Notes under the pieces: generated by a model
What the model saw: only the letters and a program-made list of their open reading frames with translations
The model's database searches: none
Told to the model about the DNA's origin: nothing
Translations under genes and position numbers: made by a program
Assembly (NCBI GenBank): GCA_041396245.1
Contig: JAWKYW010000013.1
Coordinates: 28,289 to 92,288, forward strand
Direction of reading: 5' to 3'
Length of the DNA: 64,000 nucleotides
Source of the DNA: Desulfobacillus sp041396245
Lineage (GTDB): Bacteria > Pseudomonadota > Gammaproteobacteria > Burkholderiales > Rhodocyclaceae
Shown: positions 16,135 through 26,621 of the stretch, one piece after another
Position numbering within the stretch: position 1 is the first letter of the stretch
Layout: each line of letters begins with the position of its first letter

Positions 16135-17544
16135 ATGTCCCCTCAAGAGGTTCTCAAGCTGGTCAAGGACAGGGAAGTCAAATTCGTCGATTTCCGCTTC
16201 ACGGACACGCGCGGCAAGGAGCAGCACGTCGGCGTGCCGGTCAAGCACTTCGGCGCCGACAAGTTCGAGTCCGGCCACGCCTTCGACGGCTCGTCGATTG
16301 CCGGCTGGAAGGGCATCCAGGCTTCCGACATGCTGCTGATGCCGGATGCCGCGACCGCCTACATCGACCCTTTCATGGACGAGACCACGCTGGTGCTGTC
16401 CTGCGACGTGGTCGAGCCGGCCGACGGCAAGGGCTATGACCGTGATCCGCGTTCCATCGCCAAGCGCGCCGAGGCCTATCTCAAGTCCACCGGCCTGGGC
16501 GACACCGCCTACTTCGGCCCCGAGCCCGAGTTCTTCATTTTCGATTCCGTCGAGTGGTCGGTTGATATGTCCGGTTCCTACTCGAAGGTCTTTTCCGAGG
16601 AAGCCGCCTGGGCCTCCGCCGACAAGTTCGACGGCGGCAACACCGGCCACCGTCCCACCGTCAAGGGCGGCTATTTCCCGGTGCCGCCGGTCGACAGCCT
16701 GAACGACATCCGCGCCGCCATGTGCCTGGCGCTGGAAGCCTGCGGCGTCGATGTCGAAGTGCATCACCACGAAGTGGCCACCGCCGGCCAGTGCGAGATC
16801 GGCACCCTGTTCAATACCCTGGTGCGCCGCGCCGACCAGACCCAGGTGCTGAAGTACATCGTGCATAACGTCGCCCACAGCTACGGCAAGACCGCCACCT
16901 TCATGCCGAAGCCGATCGTCGGCGACAACGGCTCCGGCATGCATGTGCACCAGTCGATCTGGAAGGGCGGCAAGAACCTCTTCGCCGGCAACGGTTACGC
17001 CGGCCTGTCCGAGTTCGCCCTGTACTACATCGGCGGCATCATCAAGCACGCCCGCGCGCTCAACGCCATCACCAACCCCGGCACCAACTCCTACAAGCGC
17101 CTGGTGCCCGGCTTCGAGGCCCCGGTGAAGCTGGCCTACTCGGCGCGCAACCGTTCCGCCTCGATCCGCATTCCCTACGTGCAGAGCGACAAGGCACGCC
17201 GCATCGAGGTGCGCTTCCCGGATCCGACCGCCAACCCCTACCTGGCCTTTACCGCCCTGATGATGGCCGGCCTGGACGGCATCCAGAACAAGATCCACCC
17301 CGGCGATCCGGCCGACAAGAACCTCTACGACCTGCCGCCGGAAGAGGATGCCAAGATCCCGACTGTCTGCTCCAGCCTCGACCAGGCGCTGGACTACCTC
17401 GACAAGGACCGCGAGTTCCTCACCCGCGGCGGCGTCTTCTCCAACGAGATGATCGATGCCTACATCGAGCTGAAAATGGAGGAGGTCACCCGCTTCCGCA
17501 TGACCACCCACCCGGTCGAGTACGACATGTATTACTCGCTCTGA
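16135..17544 (+). CDS. glnA: Glutamine synthetase type I
   Basis: 469 residues; ATP-dependent amidation of glutamate, the main ammonium assimilation step. Motifs: FDGSSIAGW, GPEPEFFIFD (metal ligands), NGSGMHVHQS (metal/ATP), NPGTNSYKRLVPGFEAP, and NLYDLPPEE with Tyr398, the adenylylation site of the GSI-beta class, so control by GlnE is expected. An AGGAG ribosome-binding site is 8 bases before ATG 16135; a GTG three bases upstream is ignored. Promoter and operator evidence points to NtrC/sigma-54 control, and ntrB–ntrC follow downstream. Confidence 0.98.
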   Translation: MSPQEVLKLVKDREVKFVDFRFTDTRGKEQHVGVPVKHFGADKFESGHAFDGSSIAGWKGIQASDMLLMPDAATAYIDPFMDETTLVLSCDVVEPADGKGYDRDPRSIAKRAEAYLKSTGLGDTAYFGPEPEFFIFDSVEWSVDMSGSYSKVFSEEAAWASADKFDGGNTGHRPTVKGGYFPVPPVDSLNDIRAAMCLALEACGVDVEVHHHEVATAGQCEIGTLFNTLVRRADQTQVLKYIVHNVAHSYGKTATFMPKPIVGDNGSGMHVHQSIWKGGKNLFAGNGYAGLSEFALYYIGGIIKHARALNAITNPGTNSYKRLVPGFEAPVKLAYSARNRSASIRIPYVQSDKARRIEVRFPDPTANPYLAFTALMMAGLDGIQNKIHPGDPADKNLYDLPPEEDAKIPTVCSSLDQALDYLDKDREFLTRGGVFSNEMIDAYIELKMEEVTRFRMTTHPVEYDMYYSL

Positions 17545-17562
17545 TTCGCCGGATCGGCGGAA

Positions 17563-17589
17563 AAGGACGGCTGCGGCCGTCCTTTTTTT
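17563..17589 (+). terminator. Intrinsic terminator after glnA
   Basis: GGACGGC pairs with GCCGTCC over a 4-base loop, extended by AAAA/TTTT and followed by a run of seven T. It begins 18 bases after the glnA stop and should separate glnA from ntrBC transcription. Confidence 0.9.
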
Positions 17590-17675
17590 GTCCACTTTCC
17601 GGGATTGAAAGCGTTTGTAAAAGAGCAGGTCTTCGCATACACTTGAAGCCGGTTCTGGATTTGCGGCGGAACATC

Positions 17676-18149
17676 ATGAATATCTTGTTGAAATTCATCG
17701 TTGCCTTGTTCGGCCTGTTGGCTGTCCCGATGGCATGGGCGGATGTCTACAAATGCGTGGACGAGGACGGGCACGTCACCTATACCAACGCCCGGCCCTC
17801 TCCCAGGGCAAAATCCAAATGCACCGCGCTGAGCCGTGACCAGCGCGTGTCTACCGTGCCCGGCCGTGCATCCAATACGCCCTCGCCCGCCAGTTTCCCC
17901 AAGGTCAGCGGCGATGCGCAAAAGGCGCGCGACAACGACCGACGCAAGATTCTCGAGCAGGAACTGGCTACCGAACAGAAAAGCCTTGATCAGGCGAGGA
18001 AGGAACTCGCCGAGCAGGAGGCGATTCGCACGGGTGACGAACGCAACTACCAGAGGGTGCTGGATCGTTTGCAGCCTTACAAGGACAAGGTGGCGCTTCA
18101 TGAACGCAACATCGAGGCCCTGAAGAAGGAAATTGGCAATCTCAGATAG
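17676..18149 (+). CDS. DUF4124-domain periplasmic protein
   Basis: 157 residues from ATG 17676. Signal peptide MNILLKFIVALFGLLAVPMAWA, then DVYKCVDEDGHVTYTN, the short DUF4124 signature (Y-x-C-x-D..G...Y). Residues about 85–157 are a charged coiled coil (EQELATEQKSLDQARKEL). Function is unknown. DUF4124 proteins commonly sit between glnA and ntrB in Betaproteobacteria, but no nitrogen role has been shown to my knowledge. An in-frame TTG at 17643 is an unlikely earlier start. Confidence 0.85.
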   Translation: MNILLKFIVALFGLLAVPMAWADVYKCVDEDGHVTYTNARPSPRAKSKCTALSRDQRVSTVPGRASNTPSPASFPKVSGDAQKARDNDRRKILEQELATEQKSLDQARKELAEQEAIRTGDERNYQRVLDRLQPYKDKVALHERNIEALKKEIGNLR

Positions 18150-18200
18150 GGCGCGAGCCCGCCCCCGGCCCGATGGAGCGGTTTTTGCTAACCTGACTGC

Positions 18201-19273
18201 ATGGCCGCTCCCGAAAAACTCCCCGTCACGACATTCGCCGGGCTTGACCTGCTCTCTTCGGCGGTCATCCTGCTGGATGCCGGCCTGATCATCCAGTATC
18301 TCAATCCCGCCGCCGAGAACCTGTTCTCAAGCAGTGCGCGGCAGTTGCTGGGCCGGCCCCTGGCGCAGTTGCTCGGGGAGCCACCCGGGCTGACCGCCGC
18401 CCTCGCCAATGCGCTGGCCAACAACTGGAGCTATACGGGACAGAACCTGATAACGCACCATCATGGTGCGGCGCCGCTGCATATCGACTGCACGGTGACC
18501 CCGGTGGAGGCCGGCAGCATCCGCCTGCTACTGGAGTTTCGGCCCATCGACACCCAGCTGAAGACGGCCCGGGAGGAACGCCTGGCCGAGCAGCAGCAGG
18601 CCAACCGCGAGCTGATCCGCAATCTCGCCCACGAGATCAAGAACCCGCTCGGCGGCATTCGCGGCTCGGCCCAGCTGCTCGAGCGCGAACTGCCCAACCC
18701 GCAACTGCACGAATACACCCAGGTCATCATCAAGGAGGCCGACCGCCTGCAGGAACTGATGAACCGCCTGCTCAGTTCTCACCGGCTGATGCAGCCGCAG
18801 CCGGTTAACATCCACGAGATTGTCGAGCGCGTGCGCGCGCTCATCCTGGCGGAGTTTCCCGATGTCAGCGTCAGGCGCGACTACGACACCAGCCTGCCCG
18901 AGGCGACGGGCGACCGCGAGCAGCTCCTGCAGGCCCTGCTCAACGTCGTCCGCAATGCCGCCCAGGCGCTGGATGGCCACGGCGAGATCACCTTGCGCAC
19001 GCGCGCGCTGCGGCAGGTGACGCTGGCCAAGCGGCGCCATCGCCTGGCGCTGGAGCTGCAGGTGATCGACAACGGCCCCGGCATCCCCGAGGCCATCCGC
19101 GAGCAGATGTTCTATCCGCTGGTGTCCGGCCGCGAGGGCGGCAGCGGGCTCGGCCTGACCCTGGCGCAGAACTTCATCCAGCAGCACCATGGCAGCATCG
19201 AGGCCGAGAGCCGGCCCGGTCGCACCTGCTTCACGGTGATGCTGCCGCTGCACGACAACACCGAGGAATCACG

Positions 19274-19277
<4 letters not shown>
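18201..19277 (+). CDS. glnL: Nitrogen regulation sensor kinase/phosphatase NtrB
   Basis: 358 residues, cytosolic. PAS domain at about residues 10–120, DHp H-box NLAHEIKNPLGGIRGS with His144, then HATPase with the N box (LLNVVRNAAQAL), G1 DNGPGIPE, and G2 GREGGSGLGLTLAQN. It phosphorylates NtrC under nitrogen limitation and dephosphorylates it when bound by P-II. Its stop overlaps ntrC (ATGA-type, 4 bases). There is no visible sigma-54 element directly upstream. Confidence 0.97.
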
Positions 19278-20698
<1,421 letters not shown>

Positions 20699-20719
20699 GG
20701 GGCGGCGCCAGGGGCCGGG

Positions 20720-21958
20720 CTAGCGCCGCTTGTTCTTCTTCGAAGTCCTGCGAACCTTCTGGGTCTTGCGGGGTTTTTTCCTGGTTTTCTTCACGGCCGG
20801 TTTCGTCGCGGCCGGCGCCGCAGTGGCGACGCGCGCGGGCGGCGCGGCCTGCCCTGACGGCGCGTCCTTGTCCGCAAGATCGGGTGCGCTGACCCGGGCC
20901 ACGGTTTCAGGACCGGTTGAGGGAGTTTCCGCCTTCGCTTGCGGCTTTTCCGGCGCTTCGTCGGGCCACGGTTCGGGCACCAGGGTCACGATGACCAGCG
21001 GTTGCGCCTCGCCGGACCACGGCTCGGGGGCCGCAGCCAGGTTGACCGGAGGCGGCGCCTCATCCGGCCACGGGTCCGGCGCCATGGCCAGGACCGGCGC
21101 CGGTGCTTCGTCGGGCCACGGGTCGGGCTGCCCCATTCCAAGCACCTTGGCGCGTGAAGCGGAATAGCTTGCCAGCCAGCCGATCTGCAGCCCGCCCTGC
21201 GGCGCCTCCGGCAGCGGGACGGCCAGCATCTGCAGATCGTAGCCGGCCGCCAGCAGCAGCTTGGCCGCGAACGCGTCCGCCTCGTCCTGCTGCGAAGACT
21301 CGACCAGCTGTTCGGTGCCCATCGAGGCGAGCAGCGAGATGCCGATCTTGGCGAGGGCGCCCATCGGAAAGAGAATGTCGGCAAGGATCGAGGTGGCCAG
21401 GTAGGCGCTGGTCAGCGGCGAGCCGGCGATGAGGGAGACGGCCAGGCCGGCAGAGGCGCTCTCGCGGTGGTGCGCCGCCGCCAGACGGCCGAATTCGCGC
21501 GCCAGGGCCAGCGCCAGATCGGTGTCGCCGAGCGCCAGCCGGGACAGGCCGGCGCCGACGGCGATCTTGCCGCCGGCGCTGGAGCTGACCTTGGGCGAAT
21601 CGCCGGGCACGACGAAGACCTCCACCCTTGGTATGCGCGACACCAGCTCGGGGCTGAGCAGCGCGGCGCTGGTGCCGAGCCGCTCGGCGATGGGTGCGAT
21701 GCGCCGCGCCAGTCCCTCGGCGGCTTCCCGGGCCGGGCAGGGGTTTTCGTCTTCGGGGCAGTAATCGCCGGCGGCGGTGAGCAGCGTGTTGACCTCGAAG
21801 CGCAGGTCCGGCACGGTGGTCTCGAGCGCTCCGGGGAGGATGTTGAACTGCGACCGCCCGCTGGTGGGGGAGGTGGTGCAGCCGACAAGCAGCGCGGCGC
21901 AGGCAAGCGGCAGGGCCATGCGCGCGAGAGGGACGAGAGCGGCTTCGGTCTGGCGCAT
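20720..21958 (-). CDS. M48 peptidase-like lipoprotein with degenerate zinc motif
   Basis: 412 residues. Lipobox LVGC at Cys27, then the M48/BepA-type fold: a VEVFVVPGDSPKVSSSAGGKIAVGAGL segment, and AREFGRLAAAHHRES where an active protease has HExxH; here His is Arg154 and Arg158 (REFGR). The third-ligand region is recognisable as DEADAFAAKLLLAAGYD (about 226–242). Residues about 275–345 are four imperfect PEPWPDEAP-type repeats, and the last 35 residues are Lys/Arg-rich. Family resemblance is clear; catalysis looks lost, suggesting a chaperone or scaffold role in the periplasm. It is convergent with ntrC. Confidence 0.75.
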   Translation of the reverse strand: MRQTEAALVPLARMALPLACAALLVGCTTSPTSGRSQFNILPGALETTVPDLRFEVNTLLTAAGDYCPEDENPCPAREAAEGLARRIAPIAERLGTSAALLSPELVSRIPRVEVFVVPGDSPKVSSSAGGKIAVGAGLSRLALGDTDLALALAREFGRLAAAHHRESASAGLAVSLIAGSPLTSAYLATSILADILFPMGALAKIGISLLASMGTEQLVESSQQDEADAFAAKLLLAAGYDLQMLAVPLPEAPQGGLQIGWLASYSASRAKVLGMGQPDPWPDEAPAPVLAMAPDPWPDEAPPPVNLAAAPEPWSGEAQPLVIVTLVPEPWPDEAPEKPQAKAETPSTGPETVARVSAPDLADKDAPSGQAAPPARVATAAPAATKPAVKKTRKKPRKTQKVRRTSKKNKRR

Positions 21959-22025
21959 GGGGCGGAGTGTAGATGAGGCCCGCCGTCAAGTCACGGCGAA
22001 AATCGGTCGATTCCAGCATAATGCG

Positions 22026-22889
22026 ATGAACATGCCCCGCAATCTTACAGATCGTTTGCAGACGATCGCGACGAACGCACATGAGCCGCTGGATGCCCGC
22101 ATCGTGGCGGCCGCGCTGACCGCGCCGGAGCGCTTTGCCCTCGAGGTGCTGGACAGCTGCGCGTCGACCAGCACGCTGCTGCTGGCGCGCGCCGAGCGGG
22201 GCGAGCCGTCCGGCAGCGTCGTTGCCTGCGAGCGGCAGACCGCCGGCCGCGGCCGGCGCGGCCGCAGCTGGCTCTCGGCGCCGGGCGACAGCCTGACGTT
22301 TTCGCTCCTCTGGCGCTTTCCCGCCGGCACGCCGCCGCCCGCCGGCCTGAGCCTGGCGGCCGGCGTCGCCGTGGCGCGCACCCTCGAGGGCCTGGGCGCG
22401 GCCGGCGTGCGTTTGAAATGGCCGAACGACATCCTCGCCGACGGCGCCAAGCTGGGCGGCATCCTGATCGAGACCCTCACCCAGGGGGATGTCCAGCGGC
22501 CATCGGCGGGCGGTCGCCATCTGGCGGTGATCGGCATTGGCCTCAACGTGCGGCTGCCGTCCGCCATCGCCGCCGCCGTTGATGCGCCCGCCGGCGCGCT
22601 CGAGGCGCTGATGCCCTTCGCGCCCTCGCGCAATCTCCTGCTGGCCGGCCTGCTCGACGGCCTGGCCGTCATGCTCGACGAATTCGCCCGCAGCGGCTTC
22701 GCCGGCCTGATCGAGGAATGGCGGGCGCGCAACGCCCATGCCGGAGATCGGGTGCGCATTCTTGCCGAGGGCGCCGCGCCGGTCGAGGGCCGCTGTGCCG
22801 GCGTCGATGCCGACGGCGCGCTGCTGCTCGAAACCGCGACGGGCCTGCGCCGCATCGTCAGCGGCGAAGTTTCACTGAGGCGGCCATGA
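22026..22889 (+). CDS. birA: Biotin–[acetyl-CoA-carboxylase] ligase
   Basis: 287 residues. Catalytic domain motifs: STSTLLLARA, CERQTAGRGRRGRSW (biotinyl-AMP binding GRGRRGR loop), LKWPNDIL (the KWPND motif) and GGILIE; the C-terminal SH3-like domain has GRCAGVDADGALLLET. It biotinylates AccB. The N-terminal stretch before the catalytic domain is about 40 residues, shorter than the winged-helix domain of bifunctional BirA, so this is probably not a repressor. ATG 22026 or 22032 could start it. It overlaps coaX by four bases. Confidence 0.94.
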   Translation: MNMPRNLTDRLQTIATNAHEPLDARIVAAALTAPERFALEVLDSCASTSTLLLARAERGEPSGSVVACERQTAGRGRRGRSWLSAPGDSLTFSLLWRFPAGTPPPAGLSLAAGVAVARTLEGLGAAGVRLKWPNDILADGAKLGGILIETLTQGDVQRPSAGGRHLAVIGIGLNVRLPSAIAAAVDAPAGALEALMPFAPSRNLLLAGLLDGLAVMLDEFARSGFAGLIEEWRARNAHAGDRVRILAEGAAPVEGRCAGVDADGALLLETATGLRRIVSGEVSLRRP

Positions 22890-23596
22890 TCCTGGCCATC
22901 GACTGCGGCAACAGCCGCCTCAAGTGGGGCGTGCACGACGGTGTGCGCTGGGTCGCCCAGGGCGTGCTCGACTACGCGGAACTCGCCGGCCTCGCCGATC
23001 TGCTGCACGCCCAGCCGCGCGCTACCGATGCGATCGCCTGCAACGTCGCCGGCGCCAGGGTTGGCGAGAGCGTGGCGGCCGCCGTGGCGACGCTCGGCAC
23101 CCCCCTGCGCTGGGCGAAAAGTCAGTCCGCGCAGGACGGCGTGCGCAACCTCTACGAACGGCCGGAACAGCTCGGCGCCGACCGTTGGGCGGCGCTGCTG
23201 GGCGCGCACGCCCTGCACGACGGCGCCTGCCTGGTCGTCTGCGCCGGCACCGCGACGACGGCCGACGTGCTCGATGCCGCGGGCAGGTTCCAGGGCGGCC
23301 TGATCCTGCCCGGCGTCGCGCTGATGTGCCGTGCCCTGGCCGACCACACGGCGCGGCTGCCGCTGGCCGATGGCCGCTTCGCCGGCCTGCCGCGCAACAC
23401 CATGGACGCCATCGTCAGCGGCTGCCTGCATGCCCAGGCCGGCGCCGTCGAACGCATGTTCGAGCAGGTCGCGCAGCATCCGGGCGCACTCTGCCTGGTC
23501 GGCGGCGGCGCCGCGGGGCAGCTCTTCGAACTCTTGCGCCTGCCCAAGCGGCGCGTCGACAACCTCGTGCTGGAGGGTCTGGTGCGCATGGTCTGA
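22886..23596 (+). CDS. coaX: Type III pantothenate kinase
   Basis: 236 residues; first step of CoA synthesis, insensitive to CoA feedback in this family. ASKHA fold with DCGNSRLKWG (phosphate-1), GADRWAALLGA, VVCAGTATTADVLD (phosphate-2) and GGLILPGVALM; the C-terminal GGGAAGQLFE is present. The birA–coaX order is common in Beta- and Gammaproteobacteria. coaE, the last CoA step, is 4 kb downstream in the same window. Confidence 0.96.
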   Translation: MILAIDCGNSRLKWGVHDGVRWVAQGVLDYAELAGLADLLHAQPRATDAIACNVAGARVGESVAAAVATLGTPLRWAKSQSAQDGVRNLYERPEQLGADRWAALLGAHALHDGACLVVCAGTATTADVLDAAGRFQGGLILPGVALMCRALADHTARLPLADGRFAGLPRNTMDAIVSGCLHAQAGAVERMFEQVAQHPGALCLVGGGAAGQLFELLRLPKRRVDNLVLEGLVRMV

Positions 23597-23650
23597 CCCC
23601 GGATCGGCAGCCGCAGCGTTAACGCCACCGTCACGACAACAGGAGCCCCC

Positions 23651-25060
23651 ATGAAAAACCGCACATCGCACCGTGCCCTCGCACTGGCGATCCTCGCCGC
23701 CCTTTCCCTGCCTGCCGCCGCCGAGACGGTCAGCCGCGCCGAGGAGCGCGAGGCGATCGCCGTCACCATCTACAACGACTCCCTCGCTCTCATCAAGGAA
23801 GTGCGCCGCATCCCCTTCGAGCGCGGCGCCAACAGCATCGCCCTGCGCGACGTCAGCGCCAAGATGCGGCCGGAGACGGCCAGCCTGCGCGCGCTCTCCG
23901 GCGGCAGCCTGCGCCTGATCGAGCAGAACTTCGATTTCGACCTGCTGACGCCGCAGAAGCTGCTGGAGAAGTACGTCGGCCGCAGCGTCACGGTGATCAG
24001 GACCAACCCCGCCACCGGCACCGAAACGCGCGAACCGGCGGAAGTGCTGGCGACCAATGGCGGCGTGGTGCTGAAGTACGCCGACCGCATCGAGACCGGC
24101 GTGCCGGGCCGCATCGCCTACGACGCGATCCCGCCCAACCTGCGCGACCGGCCGACGCTGGTGGTGCAGCTGGAGAGCACCGCGTCCGGGCGCCAGGCGG
24201 CGGAGCTGTCGTATCTGACCGGCGGGCTGTCCTGGCGCGCCGACTATGTCGCCGAATTGTCCGGCGACGAATCGAAGCTCGACCTCGCCGGCTGGGTGAC
24301 GTTGACCAACCAGAGCGGGGCGGGCTACGAAAACGCCCGCCTGCAGCTGGTGGCCGGCGACGTGAATCGCGTCCGCGACGAGGTGCGCGTGCAGCAGTTC
24401 GCCGCCAAGGCCATGGCGGCGCCGGCGCCGGAGATGGCGCGCGAGCAGCTCTTCGAATATCACCTCTATTCGCTCGAACGGCCGACGACGATTCTCGACA
24501 ACCAGACCAAGCAGGTGGCGCTGCTCTCCGCCGCGGGCGTGCGGGTGCGCAAGGAATACCGCCTGGCCGGCCAGGACTGGTACTACCGCGGTACCCATCC
24601 CGACCTCGGCCGCCGGCACAAGGTCGGCGTCTTCGTCGAGTTCGACAACAAGGGCGGCGGGCTCGGCATGCCGCTGCCGAAGGGCGTCGTGCGGGTCTAC
24701 AAGAAGGATTCGCGCGGCAATGCCCTCTTCATCGGCGAGGATCGCATCGACCATACGGCGAAGAACGAAGTGGTGCGCCTCAAGCTGGGCGATGCCTTCG
24801 ACGTCAAGGCCGCGCGCAGGCAGACGAGCTTCCGCAAGGTTGCCGACAGGGTGTACGAGAGCGCCTTCAGCATCGAGCTCGCCAATGCCAAGGACGTCCC
24901 GGTGACGGTCAAGGTGGTCGAGCCGGTGCCGGGCGACTGGGAAATGGTCGCGGAAAGCCAGAGGCACGCCAAGGGGGATGCCCATTCCGCCCTCTGGCAG
25001 GTGGCGGTGCCGGCCCAGGGCAAGGCCGTGCTCGAATACACTGTCAGGATGCGCTGGTGA
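23651..25060 (+). CDS. DUF4139-domain secreted protein
   Basis: 469 residues with a cleavable signal (MKNRTSHRALALAILAALSLPAAAE in outline). A short N-terminal DUF4140-like segment (VTIYNDSLALIKEVRRI) is followed by the DUF4139 body, with LSYLTGGLSWRADYVAEL and GWVTLTNQSGAGYENARLQLVAGDVNR as the typical beta-rich mid-part, ending VLEYTVRMRW. Function is unknown; related proteins are predicted mucin/adhesion-like or periplasmic beta proteins. GGAGCC precedes the ATG as ribosome-binding site. Confidence 0.85.
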   Translation: MKNRTSHRALALAILAALSLPAAAETVSRAEEREAIAVTIYNDSLALIKEVRRIPFERGANSIALRDVSAKMRPETASLRALSGGSLRLIEQNFDFDLLTPQKLLEKYVGRSVTVIRTNPATGTETREPAEVLATNGGVVLKYADRIETGVPGRIAYDAIPPNLRDRPTLVVQLESTASGRQAAELSYLTGGLSWRADYVAELSGDESKLDLAGWVTLTNQSGAGYENARLQLVAGDVNRVRDEVRVQQFAAKAMAAPAPEMAREQLFEYHLYSLERPTTILDNQTKQVALLSAAGVRVRKEYRLAGQDWYYRGTHPDLGRRHKVGVFVEFDNKGGGLGMPLPKGVVRVYKKDSRGNALFIGEDRIDHTAKNEVVRLKLGDAFDVKAARRQTSFRKVADRVYESAFSIELANAKDVPVTVKVVEPVPGDWEMVAESQRHAKGDAHSALWQVAVPAQGKAVLEYTVRMRW

Positions 25061-25109
25061 GCAGGCCCATAAACCTCGGAAGCGGATCGGGCTGATGGGG
25101 CGGACCTAC

Positions 25110-25138
25110 TTGTGTATGCAGTATACCCGGGCTATTAT
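25110..25138 (+). promoter_or_regulatory. Candidate sigma-70 promoter of trpB2
   Basis: TTGTGT, 17 bases, TATTAT, in an unusually AT-rich patch about 107 bases before the trpB2 ATG. The leader up to AGGAGGAGAAACGAG (ribosome-binding site) has no obvious attenuator or leader peptide. Confidence 0.5.
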
Positions 25139-25245
25139 TTTCCCCTCACTTGGGCTAAGGTGATTCTGCAAGACGGTATCGATCAGGCTGCGGGAGGGGG
25201 ACGGGCCTGGCAATCCATCCATACATAACGAGGAGGAGAAACGAG

Positions 25246-26601
25246 ATGTCTGACGTCAAGGTGTTGCTCAACGAATCCGATATTCCCACCCACTGGTACA
25301 ACGTCGTCGCCGACATGCCGAATCCGCCGCTGCCGCCGCTGGCGCCGGACGGCAATCCGGTCACCCCCGAGCAGATGCTGGCCATCTTCCCCGGCCCGCT
25401 GCTCGAGCAGGAGATGTCCGGCGAGCGCTGGATCCCGATCCCCGAGGAGGTGCGGGATGTCTATCGCCAGTGGCGGCCGACGCCGATGTTCCGCGCCCGC
25501 CGCCTCGAGAAGATGCTCGGCACGCCGGCCAAGATCTACTACAAGTACGAGGGCGTCAGCCCGGCCGGTTCGCACAAGGTGAGCACCGCCGTGCCGCAGG
25601 CCTATTTCAACAAGATGGTCGGCATCAAGCGCCTGACCACCGAGACCGGCGCCGGCCAGTGGGGCTCCTCGATCGCCTTCGCCGGCCAGATGTTCGGCCT
25701 CGAGGTGCGCGTCTACATGGTGAAGGTGAGCTACAACCAGAAGCCCTTCCGCCGCTCGATGATGCAGACCTGGGGGGCGGAAGTCTTTGCCTCGCCCACC
25801 GACATGACCAATGCCGGCCGTACCGCCCTGGCGGCCGACCCGAACAATCCCGGCTCGCTCGGCCTGGCCATTTCCGAGGCGGTGGAGGAAGCGGCTTCGC
25901 GGGCCGACACCAACTATTCGCTGGGTTCGGTGCTGAACCACGTCTGCCTGCACCAGACGGTGATCGGGCTGGAAGCCAAGAAGCAGTTCGAGAAGGTCGG
26001 CGACTACCCCGACATGGTCTTCGCCTGTTGCGGCGGCGGCTCCAACTTCGCCGGCACGGCCTTTCCCTTCCTCGCCGACAAGGCGGCCGGCAAGAAGGTG
26101 CGCCTGGTGGCGGCCGAGCCGTCATCGTGTCCCAGCCTGACCAAGGGCGTGTATGCCTACGACTTCGGCGACGTCTCCGGCTACACGCCGCTGATGAAGA
26201 TGTACACCCTCGGCCACGACTTCATGCCGCCCTCGATTCATGCCGGCGGCCTGCGCTACCACGGCGACTCGCCGCTGGTGTGCCAGCTCTACAACGAGGG
26301 CCTGATCGAGGCGGTGGCGGTGCCGCAAATCGCCACCTTCGAAGCCGGCGTGCAGTTCGCCCGTGCCGAGGGCATCATACCGGCGCCGGAGTCCGCCCAC
26401 GCCATCCGCGCCTGCATCGACGAGGCGCTGCGCTGCAAGGAGAGCGGCGAGGCGAAGACGCTGTTCTTCAACCTGTCGGGCCACGGCCACTTCGACATGG
26501 CGTCGTACGACAAGTACTTCGCCGGCGAACTGGTTGACTACGAATACCCGGAAGCCGCGGTCAAGGAGGCCCTCACCCGCCTGCCGAAGATCGCCGCCTG
26601 A
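25246..26601 (+). CDS. TrpB2-type tryptophan synthase beta-like protein
   Basis: 451 residues, the long TrpB2 form (TrpB1 is about 400). PLP lysine in SPAGSHKVSTA (Lys111), TETGAGQWGSS substrate loop, phosphate-binding CCGGGSNFAG, and C-terminal FNLSGHGHFDM. TrpB2 enzymes join indole and serine, often without a TrpA partner, and can rescue indole or use other acceptors. There is no trpA, trpF or other trp gene in the window, which fits a stand-alone role. A strong ribosome-binding site AGGAGGAG precedes the ATG. Confidence 0.93.
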   Translation: MSDVKVLLNESDIPTHWYNVVADMPNPPLPPLAPDGNPVTPEQMLAIFPGPLLEQEMSGERWIPIPEEVRDVYRQWRPTPMFRARRLEKMLGTPAKIYYKYEGVSPAGSHKVSTAVPQAYFNKMVGIKRLTTETGAGQWGSSIAFAGQMFGLEVRVYMVKVSYNQKPFRRSMMQTWGAEVFASPTDMTNAGRTALAADPNNPGSLGLAISEAVEEAASRADTNYSLGSVLNHVCLHQTVIGLEAKKQFEKVGDYPDMVFACCGGGSNFAGTAFPFLADKAAGKKVRLVAAEPSSCPSLTKGVYAYDFGDVSGYTPLMKMYTLGHDFMPPSIHAGGLRYHGDSPLVCQLYNEGLIEAVAVPQIATFEAGVQFARAEGIIPAPESAHAIRACIDEALRCKESGEAKTLFFNLSGHGHFDMASYDKYFAGELVDYEYPEAAVKEALTRLPKIAA

Positions 26602-26621
26602 GTCCGGGCCGGTCGGACGGC

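Noticed and set aside
16114..17595. 493-codon frame antisense to glnA
   Set aside because: Mirror of a highly conserved, codon-biased gene; no start signal or motif.
21986..24985. 999-codon open frame on the minus strand across birA, coaX and the DUF4139 gene
   Set aside because: It is antisense to three well-supported genes, has low-complexity His/Arg/Asp-rich sequence typical of reverse frames in high-GC DNA, and no recognisable domain.
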